DNA of 64,000 nt from Ginsengibacter sp963792025 (lineage in GTDB: Bacteria; Bacteroidota; Bacteroidia; Chitinophagales; Chitinophagaceae), in contig CAWBUS010000001.1 in NCBI GenBank assembly GCA_963792025.1, forward strand, positions 62,001 to 126,000, given 5' to 3'. Each line of letters starts with the position of its first letter. Position 1 is the stretch's first letter. The notes below the pieces were generated by a model. It was not told where the DNA came from and ran no database searches. It saw nothing but the letters and a program-made list of their open reading frames with translations. The translations under genes were made by a program, and so were the position numbers. Positions 44,734 to 53,602 of the stretch are shown here, in pieces.

Positions 44734-46248
44734 ATGTTAGATTACAAAAAAATATCTCCGATGCTCATTTTTATCTTCGGCGGCAGCGGGGATTTAAATT
44801 ATAGAAAATTAAATCCTGCTTTATTTAACCTGTTTATGGATGAAGCGATGCCTGACAACTTTAGTATTGTCGGTATTGCCCGTTCAGAATATCCGGGTGA
44901 TGAATATGAAAAACATTTAAAGGAAGGAATAGATAATTTTTCAAGAAGAAAGGATACAGACAATGAATGGGAAAAATTTTCGAAACATATTAGTTATATA
45001 CCTCTGGACGTAACTAACGCGGAAGAGTATGCGAAAATTGCAAAAATTGCAAAAGATACAGAAGTAAAATTTGGCATACATCCCAATATCATTTTTTATA
45101 TGGCGGTTGCCCCGCAACTTGTTCCTTCAATTGTAAAGAATCTTGGTACGCTCGATATTTGTCATGATACAAAATGCACCCGAGTTGTAATTGAAAAGCC
45201 GTTTGGACACGACCTGGAAAGCGCAAAAGATATGAACAGAATGCTGGCCAAATATTTTACAGAAGAACAAATCTTTCGCATTGATCACTACCTGGGTAAA
45301 GAAACTGTACAAAATATTCTAGCGTTACGATTTGCCAACGCATTGTTTGAACCTATTTGGAACCGGAACTATATTGATCACGTACAAATCACAGCAGCGG
45401 AAACTGTAGGTGTAGAAGGCCGTGGCGGTTATTACGAAAATTCGGGCGCCTTAAGAGATATGATACAAAACCATATACTGCAGTTACTTTGTATGATAGG
45501 AATGGAAGCACCCGTGTCGTTTGATGCCAACGAGATTAGAAATAAAAAAGTAGATGTGCTAAATGCCATTCGCCGTATTAACAAAGATGAAGTACATGAG
45601 TACGCCTCACGCGGGCAGTACAGCGGAGGATGGATGCAAGGAGAAAAAGTAACTGGTTACCGGGAAGAAAGTGATGTTTCGCATCAATCAAATACGGAGA
45701 CGTTTGCTGCAGTTAAATTTTTCGTCGATAATTGGCGTTGGCAAGGTGTTCCATTTTATGTACGCACAGGGAAACATCTTCATGAAAAAACCACGATGTT
45801 AAGTATACAATTTAAGCCTGCACCTGCTTATGCTTTTCCCAAGGAAGCTGCAGAAACCTGGCGGCCCAACAGGCTTACTATTAGCATTGCCCCCGAAATG
45901 GATATTTGCCTTCGTTTCCAGGCAAAACGCCCCGGACAAACTATGATTCTTAGCCCGGTTGATATGATATTTAATTACAAGGATGAATTTGATGGCGAAG
46001 AACCTGAAGCTTATGAAACACTCTTATACGACGTAATGGAAGGTGATGCTACACTATTTATGCGAGCCGACCAGGTAGAAGCTGCCTGGGAAGTTGTAAT
46101 GCCTATCTTAGATGCCTGGCATGCACGCAAGCCCGTTGATTTTCCTAATTATTCTCCAGATTCGTGGGGGCCGGAAGATGCCGAAGCACTCATTGCAAGA
46201 GATGGACATAACTGGATAAATGTTGCTCCAAAAAAGAAGGAACAATAA
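44734..46248 (+). CDS. zwf: Glucose-6-phosphate 1-dehydrogenase
   Basis: A 504-residue enzyme oxidising glucose 6-phosphate with NADP. The N-terminal Rossmann motif is IFGGSGDLNYRKLNPALF (GGSGDL, where GASGDL is commoner). The substrate-site signature is RIDHYLGKETVQN with the catalytic His. ATG 44734 (MLDYKKISPML) gives a normal start; the frame also opens at ATG 44680, which would overlap gnd. It lies 35 bp after gnd. Confidence 0.97.
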   Translation: MLDYKKISPMLIFIFGGSGDLNYRKLNPALFNLFMDEAMPDNFSIVGIARSEYPGDEYEKHLKEGIDNFSRRKDTDNEWEKFSKHISYIPLDVTNAEEYAKIAKIAKDTEVKFGIHPNIIFYMAVAPQLVPSIVKNLGTLDICHDTKCTRVVIEKPFGHDLESAKDMNRMLAKYFTEEQIFRIDHYLGKETVQNILALRFANALFEPIWNRNYIDHVQITAAETVGVEGRGGYYENSGALRDMIQNHILQLLCMIGMEAPVSFDANEIRNKKVDVLNAIRRINKDEVHEYASRGQYSGGWMQGEKVTGYREESDVSHQSNTETFAAVKFFVDNWRWQGVPFYVRTGKHLHEKTTMLSIQFKPAPAYAFPKEAAETWRPNRLTISIAPEMDICLRFQAKRPGQTMILSPVDMIFNYKDEFDGEEPEAYETLLYDVMEGDATLFMRADQVEAAWEVVMPILDAWHARKPVDFPNYSPDSWGPEDAEALIARDGHNWINVAPKKKEQ

Positions 46249-46250
46249 AA

Positions 46251-46985
46251 ATGAAATTTCATATTTATAAAAATAACGAAGAGCTAAGTAATGAACTTGC
46301 TCTATGGTTATGTGATTTAATAAATTCCACCTTAAAAAACCAGGAGTTCTTTACTTTAGTTCTCTCAGGTGGTGAAACACCAAAAAGCCTTTTTAAGAAA
46401 CTTGCATCAGAAAACTTTAAACAAAAAATCAACTGGGAAAGAATACAATTTTTTTGGGGTGATGAGCGTGTTGTTCCATCTGATGATGAGCGCAATAATG
46501 CAAAAATGGCTTATGATATACTGATTGATAATGTTGATGTGCCCGCTTCGCAAGTTCACATAATGCGTACCGATATTGAACCTGTTTTTGCTGCTAAGGA
46601 ATACGAAAAAATATTGCATCACTTTTTTGATAATACTGATAAAAGTTTTGACCTAGTTTTACTTGGCATGGGGGATGACGGCCATACGCTCTCTTTGTTT
46701 CCCAATTCTCCACTTATTAATGGAGATAACGGGAACTGGGTAAACGCTGTTTATAATGAGAAGCAGCAAATGTTTCGTATAACCCTAATGCCAGCGATTG
46801 TTAACAGAGCCTCTCAAATCGTGTTTATGATAGAAGGCAAAAAAAAATCACGCGTTCTCCGGAAAGTTATTGAAGGAGAATATTCACCCGGAGAATTACC
46901 TACGCAACTTATAAAACCAGTAAGGGGGGAGCTGCATTGGTTTCTGGACGAAGATGCCGCACAGGACTTAAGCGAGATCAAATAG
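46251..46985 (+). CDS. pgl: 6-phosphogluconolactonase
   Basis: A 244-residue DevB-type lactonase hydrolysing 6-phosphogluconolactone. LVLSGGETPKSLFKKL, FFWGDERVVPSDDERNNAKM and LLGMGDDGHTLSLFPNSP (active-site His) are the family blocks. It begins 2 bp after the zwf stop, so the three pathway genes form one operon. Confidence 0.96.
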   Translation: MKFHIYKNNEELSNELALWLCDLINSTLKNQEFFTLVLSGGETPKSLFKKLASENFKQKINWERIQFFWGDERVVPSDDERNNAKMAYDILIDNVDVPASQVHIMRTDIEPVFAAKEYEKILHHFFDNTDKSFDLVLLGMGDDGHTLSLFPNSPLINGDNGNWVNAVYNEKQQMFRITLMPAIVNRASQIVFMIEGKKKSRVLRKVIEGEYSPGELPTQLIKPVRGELHWFLDEDAAQDLSEIK

Positions 46986-47057
46986 CATTTTAGTAATATT
47001 TGTGAAAATTTCAAACCGACAAAAATTTCAATAATTTTATATACTAAATTTAAATTT

Positions 47058-47342
47058 ATGTCAATATTTGGCTTTTTAATTCTCCTGCTGATTGCTGCAG
47101 TTTGTGGTGGAATTGGTCAATCTATTGCGGGATACAGTGTCGGAGGTTGCCTGGTTTCTATCCTTGTTGGCTTTATTGGAGCCTATATTGGTTTGTGGAT
47201 TGCCGGAAAAATGGGATTACCTCATTTTTATACGGTGATAATTGATGGTAAACCTTTCCCCATAATATGGGCAATAATTGGTTCGGCAATTTTTACCTTC
47301 ATTGTTGCTTTATTAAGAAGAATATTTACCGGGCGCAGTTAA
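47058..47342 (+). CDS. GlsB/YeaQ/YmgE-family membrane protein
   Basis: A 94-residue hydrophobic protein with three membrane helices (FLILLLIAAVCGGIGQSI, LVSILVGFIGAYIGLWIAGK, IIWAIIGSAIFTFIVALLRR) and the Gly-rich pattern of this family, which is often induced by stress. The segment between helices 2 and 3 (MGLPHFYTVIIDGKPFP) is longer than in YeaQ. Function unknown. Confidence 0.8.
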   Translation: MSIFGFLILLLIAAVCGGIGQSIAGYSVGGCLVSILVGFIGAYIGLWIAGKMGLPHFYTVIIDGKPFPIIWAIIGSAIFTFIVALLRRIFTGRS

Positions 47343-47356
47343 AAGATGTGCATTAA

Positions 47357-47797
47357 TCATTTCTCCTGCTTCTCAAAATCCAGAACGACAGAATTGATGC
47401 AATAGCGCAACCCTGTTGGGGGAGGACCATCTTCAAATACATGTCCAAGATGTGATTTGCATCTTCCGCATTCCACTTCTGTTCTTTTCATCCCATGGCT
47501 GTTATCGGGCAAAAAAATAATACTCTCCTTATTTATCGGTTCAAAAAAACTCGGCCAGCCACAACTGCTGTTAAACTTACCATCACTCTTAAAAAGAGGA
47601 TTGCCGCATACAGCGCAATAATAAGTACCCTCTTCACTATGCATATTATATTTTCCCGTGAATGGACGCTCCGTACCCTTCTCACGCGCAATATGGTACA
47701 CATCGGCTGGTAAAATCTTCTGCCATTGCTCATTAGTTACCTCTGCCTGTTCACCTTCACTTTTGCCATAAAATGGATTTTTATTATCAGTTTTCAT
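47357..47797 (-). CDS. msrB: Peptide-methionine (R)-S-oxide reductase
   Basis: A 146-residue repair enzyme for methionine R-sulfoxide. Zinc ligands CAVCGNPLF and CGRCKSHLGHV; FNSSCGWPSFFEPI is typical, and the catalytic Cys is in LRYCINSV. No signal peptide, so it is cytoplasmic. It converges with the GlsB-like gene. Confidence 0.97.
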   Translation of the reverse strand: MKTDNKNPFYGKSEGEQAEVTNEQWQKILPADVYHIAREKGTERPFTGKYNMHSEEGTYYCAVCGNPLFKSDGKFNSSCGWPSFFEPINKESIIFLPDNSHGMKRTEVECGRCKSHLGHVFEDGPPPTGLRYCINSVVLDFEKQEK

Positions 47798-47987
47798 AAA
47801 ATTGTTTTTTATTAAAATGTTTCAAAAATTTATATTCCAAACTGCCTGTTGAAAATAAACACATTTGCCGCAACAAGGTTTGAATAAATTTATGAATTTC
47901 TCCAATCGTTTAAAACAATAATAATCATGAATAAGGAATTTTAAATTCCATCCATTATATTTGGACTTCACAAGGATTTTAGCACGT

Positions 47988-48572
47988 ATGTTCAATCTTA
48001 TTTTATTTGGGCCGCCAGGCAGTGGGAAGGGTACGCAATCAGAAAAACTTATTGCGAAGTACAATCTTAAACATCTTTCAACCGGTGATTTATTGAGGAG
48101 CGAGATCGCAGGTAAAACCCCCTTAGGTTTAGAAGCAAAAAAATTTATGGATAAGGGGCAGTTGGTTCCCGATGAAGTTGTAATTGGTATGATAAGTTCT
48201 GCCTTAGACAATTATCCTGACGTAGTTGGTTTTTTATTCGATGGCTTTCCAAGAACTTCAAAGCAGGCAGAGGCTTTAGACAATTTACTGGAACTTAAAG
48301 ATCTTTCGATCAATGTAATGCTGGCATTGGAAGTATCAGAAGAAGAGTTGGTAAAACGTTTGGTAAAACGAGGTGAAACGAGCGGCCGGCCTGATGATAG
48401 CAATGAACAGGTAATTCGCACCCGCATTCATGAATACAACAAAAAGACTTCGGCGGTTGCTGATCATTACAAAAAGGTAAATAAAGTAACACTCGTAAAA
48501 GGCGAGGGAAGTATAGATAATATCTTTAAGAGCCTCACAAAAGAAATTGATACCCGGATGAAGAAAAATTAA
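47988..48572 (+). CDS. adk: Adenylate kinase
   Basis: A 194-residue short-type adenylate kinase. The P-loop is FGPPGSGKGTQSEKL; LSTGDLLRSEIAGKTPLG and FLFDGFPRTSKQAEALD bind AMP; the lid is short (RGETSGRPDDSNEQVIRTRI), with no zinc Cys. ATG 47988 is used; an upstream in-frame TTG at 47961 is unlikely. Confidence 0.96.
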   Translation: MFNLILFGPPGSGKGTQSEKLIAKYNLKHLSTGDLLRSEIAGKTPLGLEAKKFMDKGQLVPDEVVIGMISSALDNYPDVVGFLFDGFPRTSKQAEALDNLLELKDLSINVMLALEVSEEELVKRLVKRGETSGRPDDSNEQVIRTRIHEYNKKTSAVADHYKKVNKVTLVKGEGSIDNIFKSLTKEIDTRMKKN

Positions 48573-48609
48573 AACCAATTATTATTTACTCATTCTAAAT
48601 TATATTAAC

Positions 48610-49071
48610 ATGAAAAACGTTAAGGAAACTTTTCTCAAAGAAAAATTAGTTGCCATGTTAAAAAAATTAAAGGGAGCAGAAAAAGGGAAATGGGGTATCA
48701 TGAATGCACAACAAATGGTGGAGCATTTTGCAGATGCGGTAAAAAGTGCAAACGGAAAATTGATTTTGCCACTTTTAAACAAAGGTGAAAGATTACAAAA
48801 ATCAAGGGAATTTTTGATGAGTGACGAACCCTTTAAAGAAAATATAAAAAATCCCCTCATTCCCGAAGACGGATTTAAATTACACAAACCTGACATCCAG
48901 TCTGCCATCAACAAAGTTCAAAAAGAGCTTGATTATTTTTTTGAAATTTTTGAAAAACATCCTGAAATAAAAACCCAAAATCCTTTTTTTGGAGAGCTTG
49001 ATTATAGAATGAATGTGCAATTATTACATAAACACGCCATGCATCATCTACGGCAGTTCGGCTTAGTATAG
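48610..49071 (+). CDS. DUF1569/DinB-like protein
   Basis: A 153-residue helical protein. NAQQMVEHFADAVKSANGKL and ELDYRMNVQLLHKHAMHHLR carry spaced His residues in the arrangement of the DinB/YfiT metal-binding four-helix bundle. Function unknown. It lies 87 bp upstream of paaZ in the same direction. Confidence 0.75.
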   Translation: MKNVKETFLKEKLVAMLKKLKGAEKGKWGIMNAQQMVEHFADAVKSANGKLILPLLNKGERLQKSREFLMSDEPFKENIKNPLIPEDGFKLHKPDIQSAINKVQKELDYFFEIFEKHPEIKTQNPFFGELDYRMNVQLLHKHAMHHLRQFGLV

Positions 49072-49157
49072 AGGTTTGGGTTGTATTTAATCTCCCCTTT
49101 TTCATTTTCTTATCCAATCGGGTTGTATTGTTAATTTTGATACCTAATTAAGACACC

Positions 49158-51245
49158 ATGAAGAAATTGGGTAATTACGTAACGGGATATTGGATAGAGG
49201 GCGATGGCGATGGCCAGCAACTATACAATGCTGTAAACGGCGAGCCAATTGCTACAGCAACTACAAAAGGGCTGGACTTTGCTTCCCTATTAAATTATGG
49301 AAGGGCAAATGGAAGTATGGCACTTCGTAAAATGACTTTTCATGAACGGGGCAGAATGCTGAAAGCACTGGCGCTGCATTTGCTGGAACATAAGGAAGAA
49401 TTTTATTCACTGAGTTATAAAACCGGTGCAACCCGTGCCGATAGTTGGGTTGATATTGAAGGCGGCATCGGAAATCTTTTTTCTAATGCTTCGCTTAGAA
49501 GGAAATTGCCTGATGAAATTTTTGCATTGGATGGCGATAACATAGGATTAAGTAAAGGAGGAACTTTTGCAGCGCAACATATTTTACTTCCTAAAGAAGG
49601 AGTTGCTATTCATATCAATGCTTTCAATTTTCCTGTTTGGGGTATGCTGGAAAAAATTGCGGTAAACTTACTGGCAGGCGTAGCCGCTATTGTAAAACCA
49701 GCCTCAATTACTTCGTACCTAACGGAAGAGGTTGTACGTGAAATTATTTCTTCAAAAATCTTGCCGGAGGGAAGTTTGCAATTGATATGCGGAAGTGCCG
49801 GTGATATATTAGATTATGTTACTTCGCAGGATGCAATCACTTTTACAGGATCCGCATCGACAGGCCTGCAATTAAAAAGCAATCCGAATATTCTTAAAGA
49901 AAATGTGCCGTTTAATCTGGAAGCAGATTCCTTGAATTGTATTGTACTTGGCGATGATGTTACTCAAGGCATGCCTGAATGGGATATTTTTATTAAAGAG
50001 ATAAGAAAAGAAATGACATCGAAAGCGGGGCAGAAATGTACGGCAATAAGAAGAATTTTCGTGCCCGAAAATAAAATAGAAGATGTATGGAAAGCCATAG
50101 GTAAATCGTTAGCTCAAACCACTATTGGAAATCCTGAAAATGAAAAAGTAAGAATGGGTTCCCTCGCAGGGCAATCTCAAAAAAAAGAAGTATTAGACCA
50201 GGTTCAGAAATTGTTAGCCACATCTCAATTAATTTATGGCAGCCTCGACAGTGTAGCGTTGATTGATGCGGACATCAACAAGGGGGCATTTATTAGCCCT
50301 TTGTTATTGATAAATGAAAAACCATTTATATCGGAGGAGCCTCATAACGTAGAAGCATTTGGACCCGTAAGTACAATAATGCCATATAAAAATATTGATG
50401 ACGCAATTGAACTGGCAAAAAAAGGTAAGGGCTCATTGTGTAGTTCAGTCGTCACTTCAAGCAATAATTTTGCAAGAAATTATGTATTAGGAGTAGGCAC
50501 TTTTCATGGAAGAATTTTAGTGCTTAATAGTGAAGATGCAAAGGAAAGCACGGGCCATGGCTCACCACTGCCAATGCTTATTCACGGCGGACCTGGACGT
50601 GCTGGCGGAGGCGAAGAGATGGGCGGGTTACGTGGCATACAACACTACATGCAAAGAGTAGCTATCCAGGGTTCCCCAACAATGCTCACTGCAATAACAA
50701 ATGTGCATCAGCCAATGGCACAAGGAAAAATTTCTTCGATTCATCCTTTCAAAAAATACTTTGAAGAACTTGAAATAGGAGATCAACTTATAACGGATAA
50801 AAGAATTATTACTTCTGAAGACATTGATAAGTTTGCCGACCTGAGTGGTGATCATTTTTATGCGCACATAAAAACGACCGATTTTAATGATACCATGTTT
50901 GAACAACAAGTGGCTCACGGTTATTTCATAATGAGTGTCGCCGCAGGATTATTCGTTGATAGCGTAAAGAAAAATCCTGTTCTGCTTAATTACGGAATTG
51001 ATGAATTGCGATTTATAAAACCTGTTTATCCCGGTAATGAAATTTATGTTCGGTTCACATGTAAAGAAAAAATTCAACAGGAACTAAAAGAGATAAATCC
51101 TGAAGCACGGTTTATAAAAGGTAGCGACATACCGAAGGGAATAGTAAAATGGTATGTAGAAATTTTGGATGAAACGGATGATCCTGCAATTGGCATTGCG
51201 ACAATACTAACGATGGTCAAAAGAAAAAATAATGGCTCCCTTTAA
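49158..51245 (+). CDS. paaZ: Phenylacetic acid degradation bifunctional protein PaaZ
   Basis: A 695-residue fusion. Residues 1-520 are an aldehyde dehydrogenase with FNLEADSLN (general-base Glu) and SKAGQKCTAIRRIF (catalytic Cys); residues ~535-685 are a MaoC-type hot-dog enoyl-CoA hydratase with DKFADLSGDHFYAHI. PaaZ opens and oxidises the oxepin-CoA ring in phenylacetate breakdown. The ring-epoxidase genes paaA-E are not in this window. Confidence 0.93.
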   Translation: MKKLGNYVTGYWIEGDGDGQQLYNAVNGEPIATATTKGLDFASLLNYGRANGSMALRKMTFHERGRMLKALALHLLEHKEEFYSLSYKTGATRADSWVDIEGGIGNLFSNASLRRKLPDEIFALDGDNIGLSKGGTFAAQHILLPKEGVAIHINAFNFPVWGMLEKIAVNLLAGVAAIVKPASITSYLTEEVVREIISSKILPEGSLQLICGSAGDILDYVTSQDAITFTGSASTGLQLKSNPNILKENVPFNLEADSLNCIVLGDDVTQGMPEWDIFIKEIRKEMTSKAGQKCTAIRRIFVPENKIEDVWKAIGKSLAQTTIGNPENEKVRMGSLAGQSQKKEVLDQVQKLLATSQLIYGSLDSVALIDADINKGAFISPLLLINEKPFISEEPHNVEAFGPVSTIMPYKNIDDAIELAKKGKGSLCSSVVTSSNNFARNYVLGVGTFHGRILVLNSEDAKESTGHGSPLPMLIHGGPGRAGGGEEMGGLRGIQHYMQRVAIQGSPTMLTAITNVHQPMAQGKISSIHPFKKYFEELEIGDQLITDKRIITSEDIDKFADLSGDHFYAHIKTTDFNDTMFEQQVAHGYFIMSVAAGLFVDSVKKNPVLLNYGIDELRFIKPVYPGNEIYVRFTCKEKIQQELKEINPEARFIKGSDIPKGIVKWYVEILDETDDPAIGIATILTMVKRKNNGSL

Positions 51246-51338
51246 AATAGAAAGGGTTCGGGATCAGAAATAATAATGATAAATTAAAAATGATTATAAC
51301 TTCGTGGCTTACTTAAGCCGATAAATTAATTTTAAGAT

Positions 51339-52103
51339 ATGCCAGAAAACGGATACGTAAAATCTCACACCGAACACGGAATTACAACAATCGAATTTTT
51401 TCATCCTCAAAGCAACTCTCTTCCAGCAAAAATTCTTGATGAATTGGCCCAGGAAATTCATTATGCCGGAACGCATGATACAAAAGTATTGATACTTCGC
51501 AGTGCCGGGGAGGGGGCATTTTGTGCAGGAGCAAGTTTTGATGAATTGATGGCAATTCAAAACGAAAAAGACGGCCTGCGCTTCTTTGAAGGCTTTGCCA
51601 ACGTAATCAATGCGATGCGCAAATGCAATAAACTCATTATTGGCCGCATCCAGGGAAAATCAGTTGGTGGCGCCGTAGGACTGGTGGCTGCATGCGATTA
51701 TGCAATTGCTGTAAAGGAAGCCGACGTGAAATTGAGCGAACTTTCCTTAGGCATTGGTCCATTTGTAGTAGGTCCTGCTATTCAAAGAAAAATTGGAATA
51801 TCGGCATACAGCCAATTAGCCATTGATGCGACCCTTTGGAGAAACTCTGACTGGGCGAAGAAAAAAGGATTGTTTGCAGAGGTGCACGATTCTATTTCAA
51901 ATATGGATGAATCAATATACAGGCTTTCTAATGCACTTGCGCATTCCAATCCTGACGCCATGAAAGAATTGAAAAAAATATTCTGGAAAGACACCGATGA
52001 CTGGGACACGCTTTTGCATGAAAGAGCAGCCATAAGCGGTAAATTGGTATTAAGCGAGTTCACAAAGAATGCAATTGCAAAACTCAAGGTTAAAATAAAA
52101 TAA
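51339..52103 (+). CDS. Enoyl-CoA hydratase/isomerase family protein
   Basis: A 254-residue crotonase-fold protein. The oxyanion hole is made by SAGEGAFCAGASFDEL and QGKSVGGAVGLVAACDYAIA. It lacks a clear Glu pair of classic hydratase at the usual positions, so an isomerase or other crotonase reaction is possible. It follows paaZ by 93 bp and likely serves the same catabolic route. Confidence 0.85.
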   Translation: MPENGYVKSHTEHGITTIEFFHPQSNSLPAKILDELAQEIHYAGTHDTKVLILRSAGEGAFCAGASFDELMAIQNEKDGLRFFEGFANVINAMRKCNKLIIGRIQGKSVGGAVGLVAACDYAIAVKEADVKLSELSLGIGPFVVGPAIQRKIGISAYSQLAIDATLWRNSDWAKKKGLFAEVHDSISNMDESIYRLSNALAHSNPDAMKELKKIFWKDTDDWDTLLHERAAISGKLVLSEFTKNAIAKLKVKIK

Positions 52104-52128
52104 GAAGTTTCCTGCTAAAATATTCTCC

Positions 52129-52764
52129 TTACAAATCGTCATACTCATATAACGGGTCAATATGAGTACCTGCTTCCATTTCAAAAACCGGATTGATTAA
52201 TCCGTCTTTTAACCCATAAACCCAGCCATGTAAATGAGGGCGTTGTTCGTTTAACCATGCACGTTGGATAATGGATGTTTTCGCCAGGTGAACTACCTGC
52301 TCCTTTACATTAAGCTCTACAAGCCTGTCTGTACGTTGCTCTTCGTCAGAAATCTCTGATAATTCGTCGCGATATAACCGGTAAACATCTTTAATATTTC
52401 GCAGCCACATATTGAGCACATATTTGTAATCATGATTGGTCATTGCGGCTTTAATACCGCCGCAACCATAATGTCCACAAACAATAACGTGTTTAACTTT
52501 TAAATGATTTACGGCAAAATCCAATACACTCAATAGGTTAACATCAGTATGAACAACCATGTTAGCAATATTGCGATGAACAAATATTTCACCTGGTTGC
52601 GTTCCTGTTATTTTATCTGCCGGAACCCTGCTGTCACTGCAACCAATCCACAAAAACTCGGGAGTTTGTAAAGAAGATAATCTTTTAAAAAATCCTGGGT
52701 CATTGTCAACCTGCTCTTGTGCCCATGTTTTATTATCCGAAAGTAATTTTTCGTATGAAGTCAT
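52129..52764 (-). CDS. Beta-carbonic anhydrase
   Basis: A 211-residue enzyme for CO2/bicarbonate exchange. Zinc ligands: Cys42 in GCSDSRVPA (with Asp44 and Arg46 forming the dyad) and His/Cys in VCGHYGCGGIKAAM. The length fits the E. coli Can type. Cytoplasmic, no signal peptide. It converges with the enoyl-CoA hydratase gene. Confidence 0.95.
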   Translation of the reverse strand: MTSYEKLLSDNKTWAQEQVDNDPGFFKRLSSLQTPEFLWIGCSDSRVPADKITGTQPGEIFVHRNIANMVVHTDVNLLSVLDFAVNHLKVKHVIVCGHYGCGGIKAAMTNHDYKYVLNMWLRNIKDVYRLYRDELSEISDEEQRTDRLVELNVKEQVVHLAKTSIIQRAWLNEQRPHLHGWVYGLKDGLINPVFEMEAGTHIDPLYEYDDL

Positions 52765-52818
52765 AAATTAAATTTTGCAACATACTTAAAGCATTCGTTT
52801 AATCTTTCCATTTGTCAA

Positions 52819-53568
52819 TTACATATTCAATCCGCCACATGTACTTATTACCTGTCCTGTAACATAAGAACTCAGATCACTTGCAAGAAAGAGCGTAACA
52901 TTGGCAATCTCTTCCGCACTGCCAAATCTTCCCAAAGGAATCTTATCAAGAAAGGATTTTGCTGCTTCTCCTTCTTTCAAATAGTGTGTCATATCAGTTT
53001 CAATAAAGCCGGGCGCAATTGCATTACATCTTACATTTCGGCTACCTAACTCTGCCGCTATAGATTTTGTAAATCCAATAATACCAGCTTTGCTCGCTGC
53101 ATAGCTACTCTGGCCGGCATTTCCACGTACACCTACGATTGAGCTCATATTAATGATGCTTCCCTTTTTTGATTTCATCATGGGGCGAATAACCTGTTTT
53201 GTCATGTTGAAAACACTTTTCAAATTCGTAGTCATTACTTCATCCCATTGCTCCTGCGTCATTCGAAGTAACAGGTTATCTTTTGAGATTCCTGCATTGT
53301 TAACACAAATATCAACAGTGCCAAACTTTTTCACAACATCATTTACCATCGCCTCAGATTCTTCATAATTACCCGCATTACTTTTATATGCTTTAGCGTT
53401 TACTCCAAGCATTTGTATTTTTTCTTCTAATGTTTTTGCTTTTTCATCACTGCTAACATATGTGAAGGCCACATGGGCGCCATTTTCTGCAAGCTTCAAT
53501 ACTATACTTTCTCCAATGCCGCGGCTGCCACCAGTTATTATTGCAACTTTATTTTCAAGCAATTTCAT
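52819..53568 (-). CDS. fabG: 3-oxoacyl-[acyl-carrier-protein] reductase
   Basis: A 249-residue SDR enzyme. The cofactor loop is TGGSRGIGES, NNAG is at VNNAGISKDN, and the catalytic Ser/Tyr/Lys are in NMSSIVGVRGNAGQ and SSYAASKAG. Residues NAIAPGFIETDMT and the FabG-type length point to fatty-acid synthesis, though other SDRs resemble it. It starts 34 bp after the GH3 gene on the same strand. Confidence 0.9.
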   Translation of the reverse strand: MKLLENKVAIITGGSRGIGESIVLKLAENGAHVAFTYVSSDEKAKTLEEKIQMLGVNAKAYKSNAGNYEESEAMVNDVVKKFGTVDICVNNAGISKDNLLLRMTQEQWDEVMTTNLKSVFNMTKQVIRPMMKSKKGSIINMSSIVGVRGNAGQSSYAASKAGIIGFTKSIAAELGSRNVRCNAIAPGFIETDMTHYLKEGEAAKSFLDKIPLGRFGSAEEIANVTLFLASDLSSYVTGQVISTCGGLNM

Positions 53569-53602
53569 ATTTCAACTTATTATCTTTTTATATATTTTTT
53601 TG

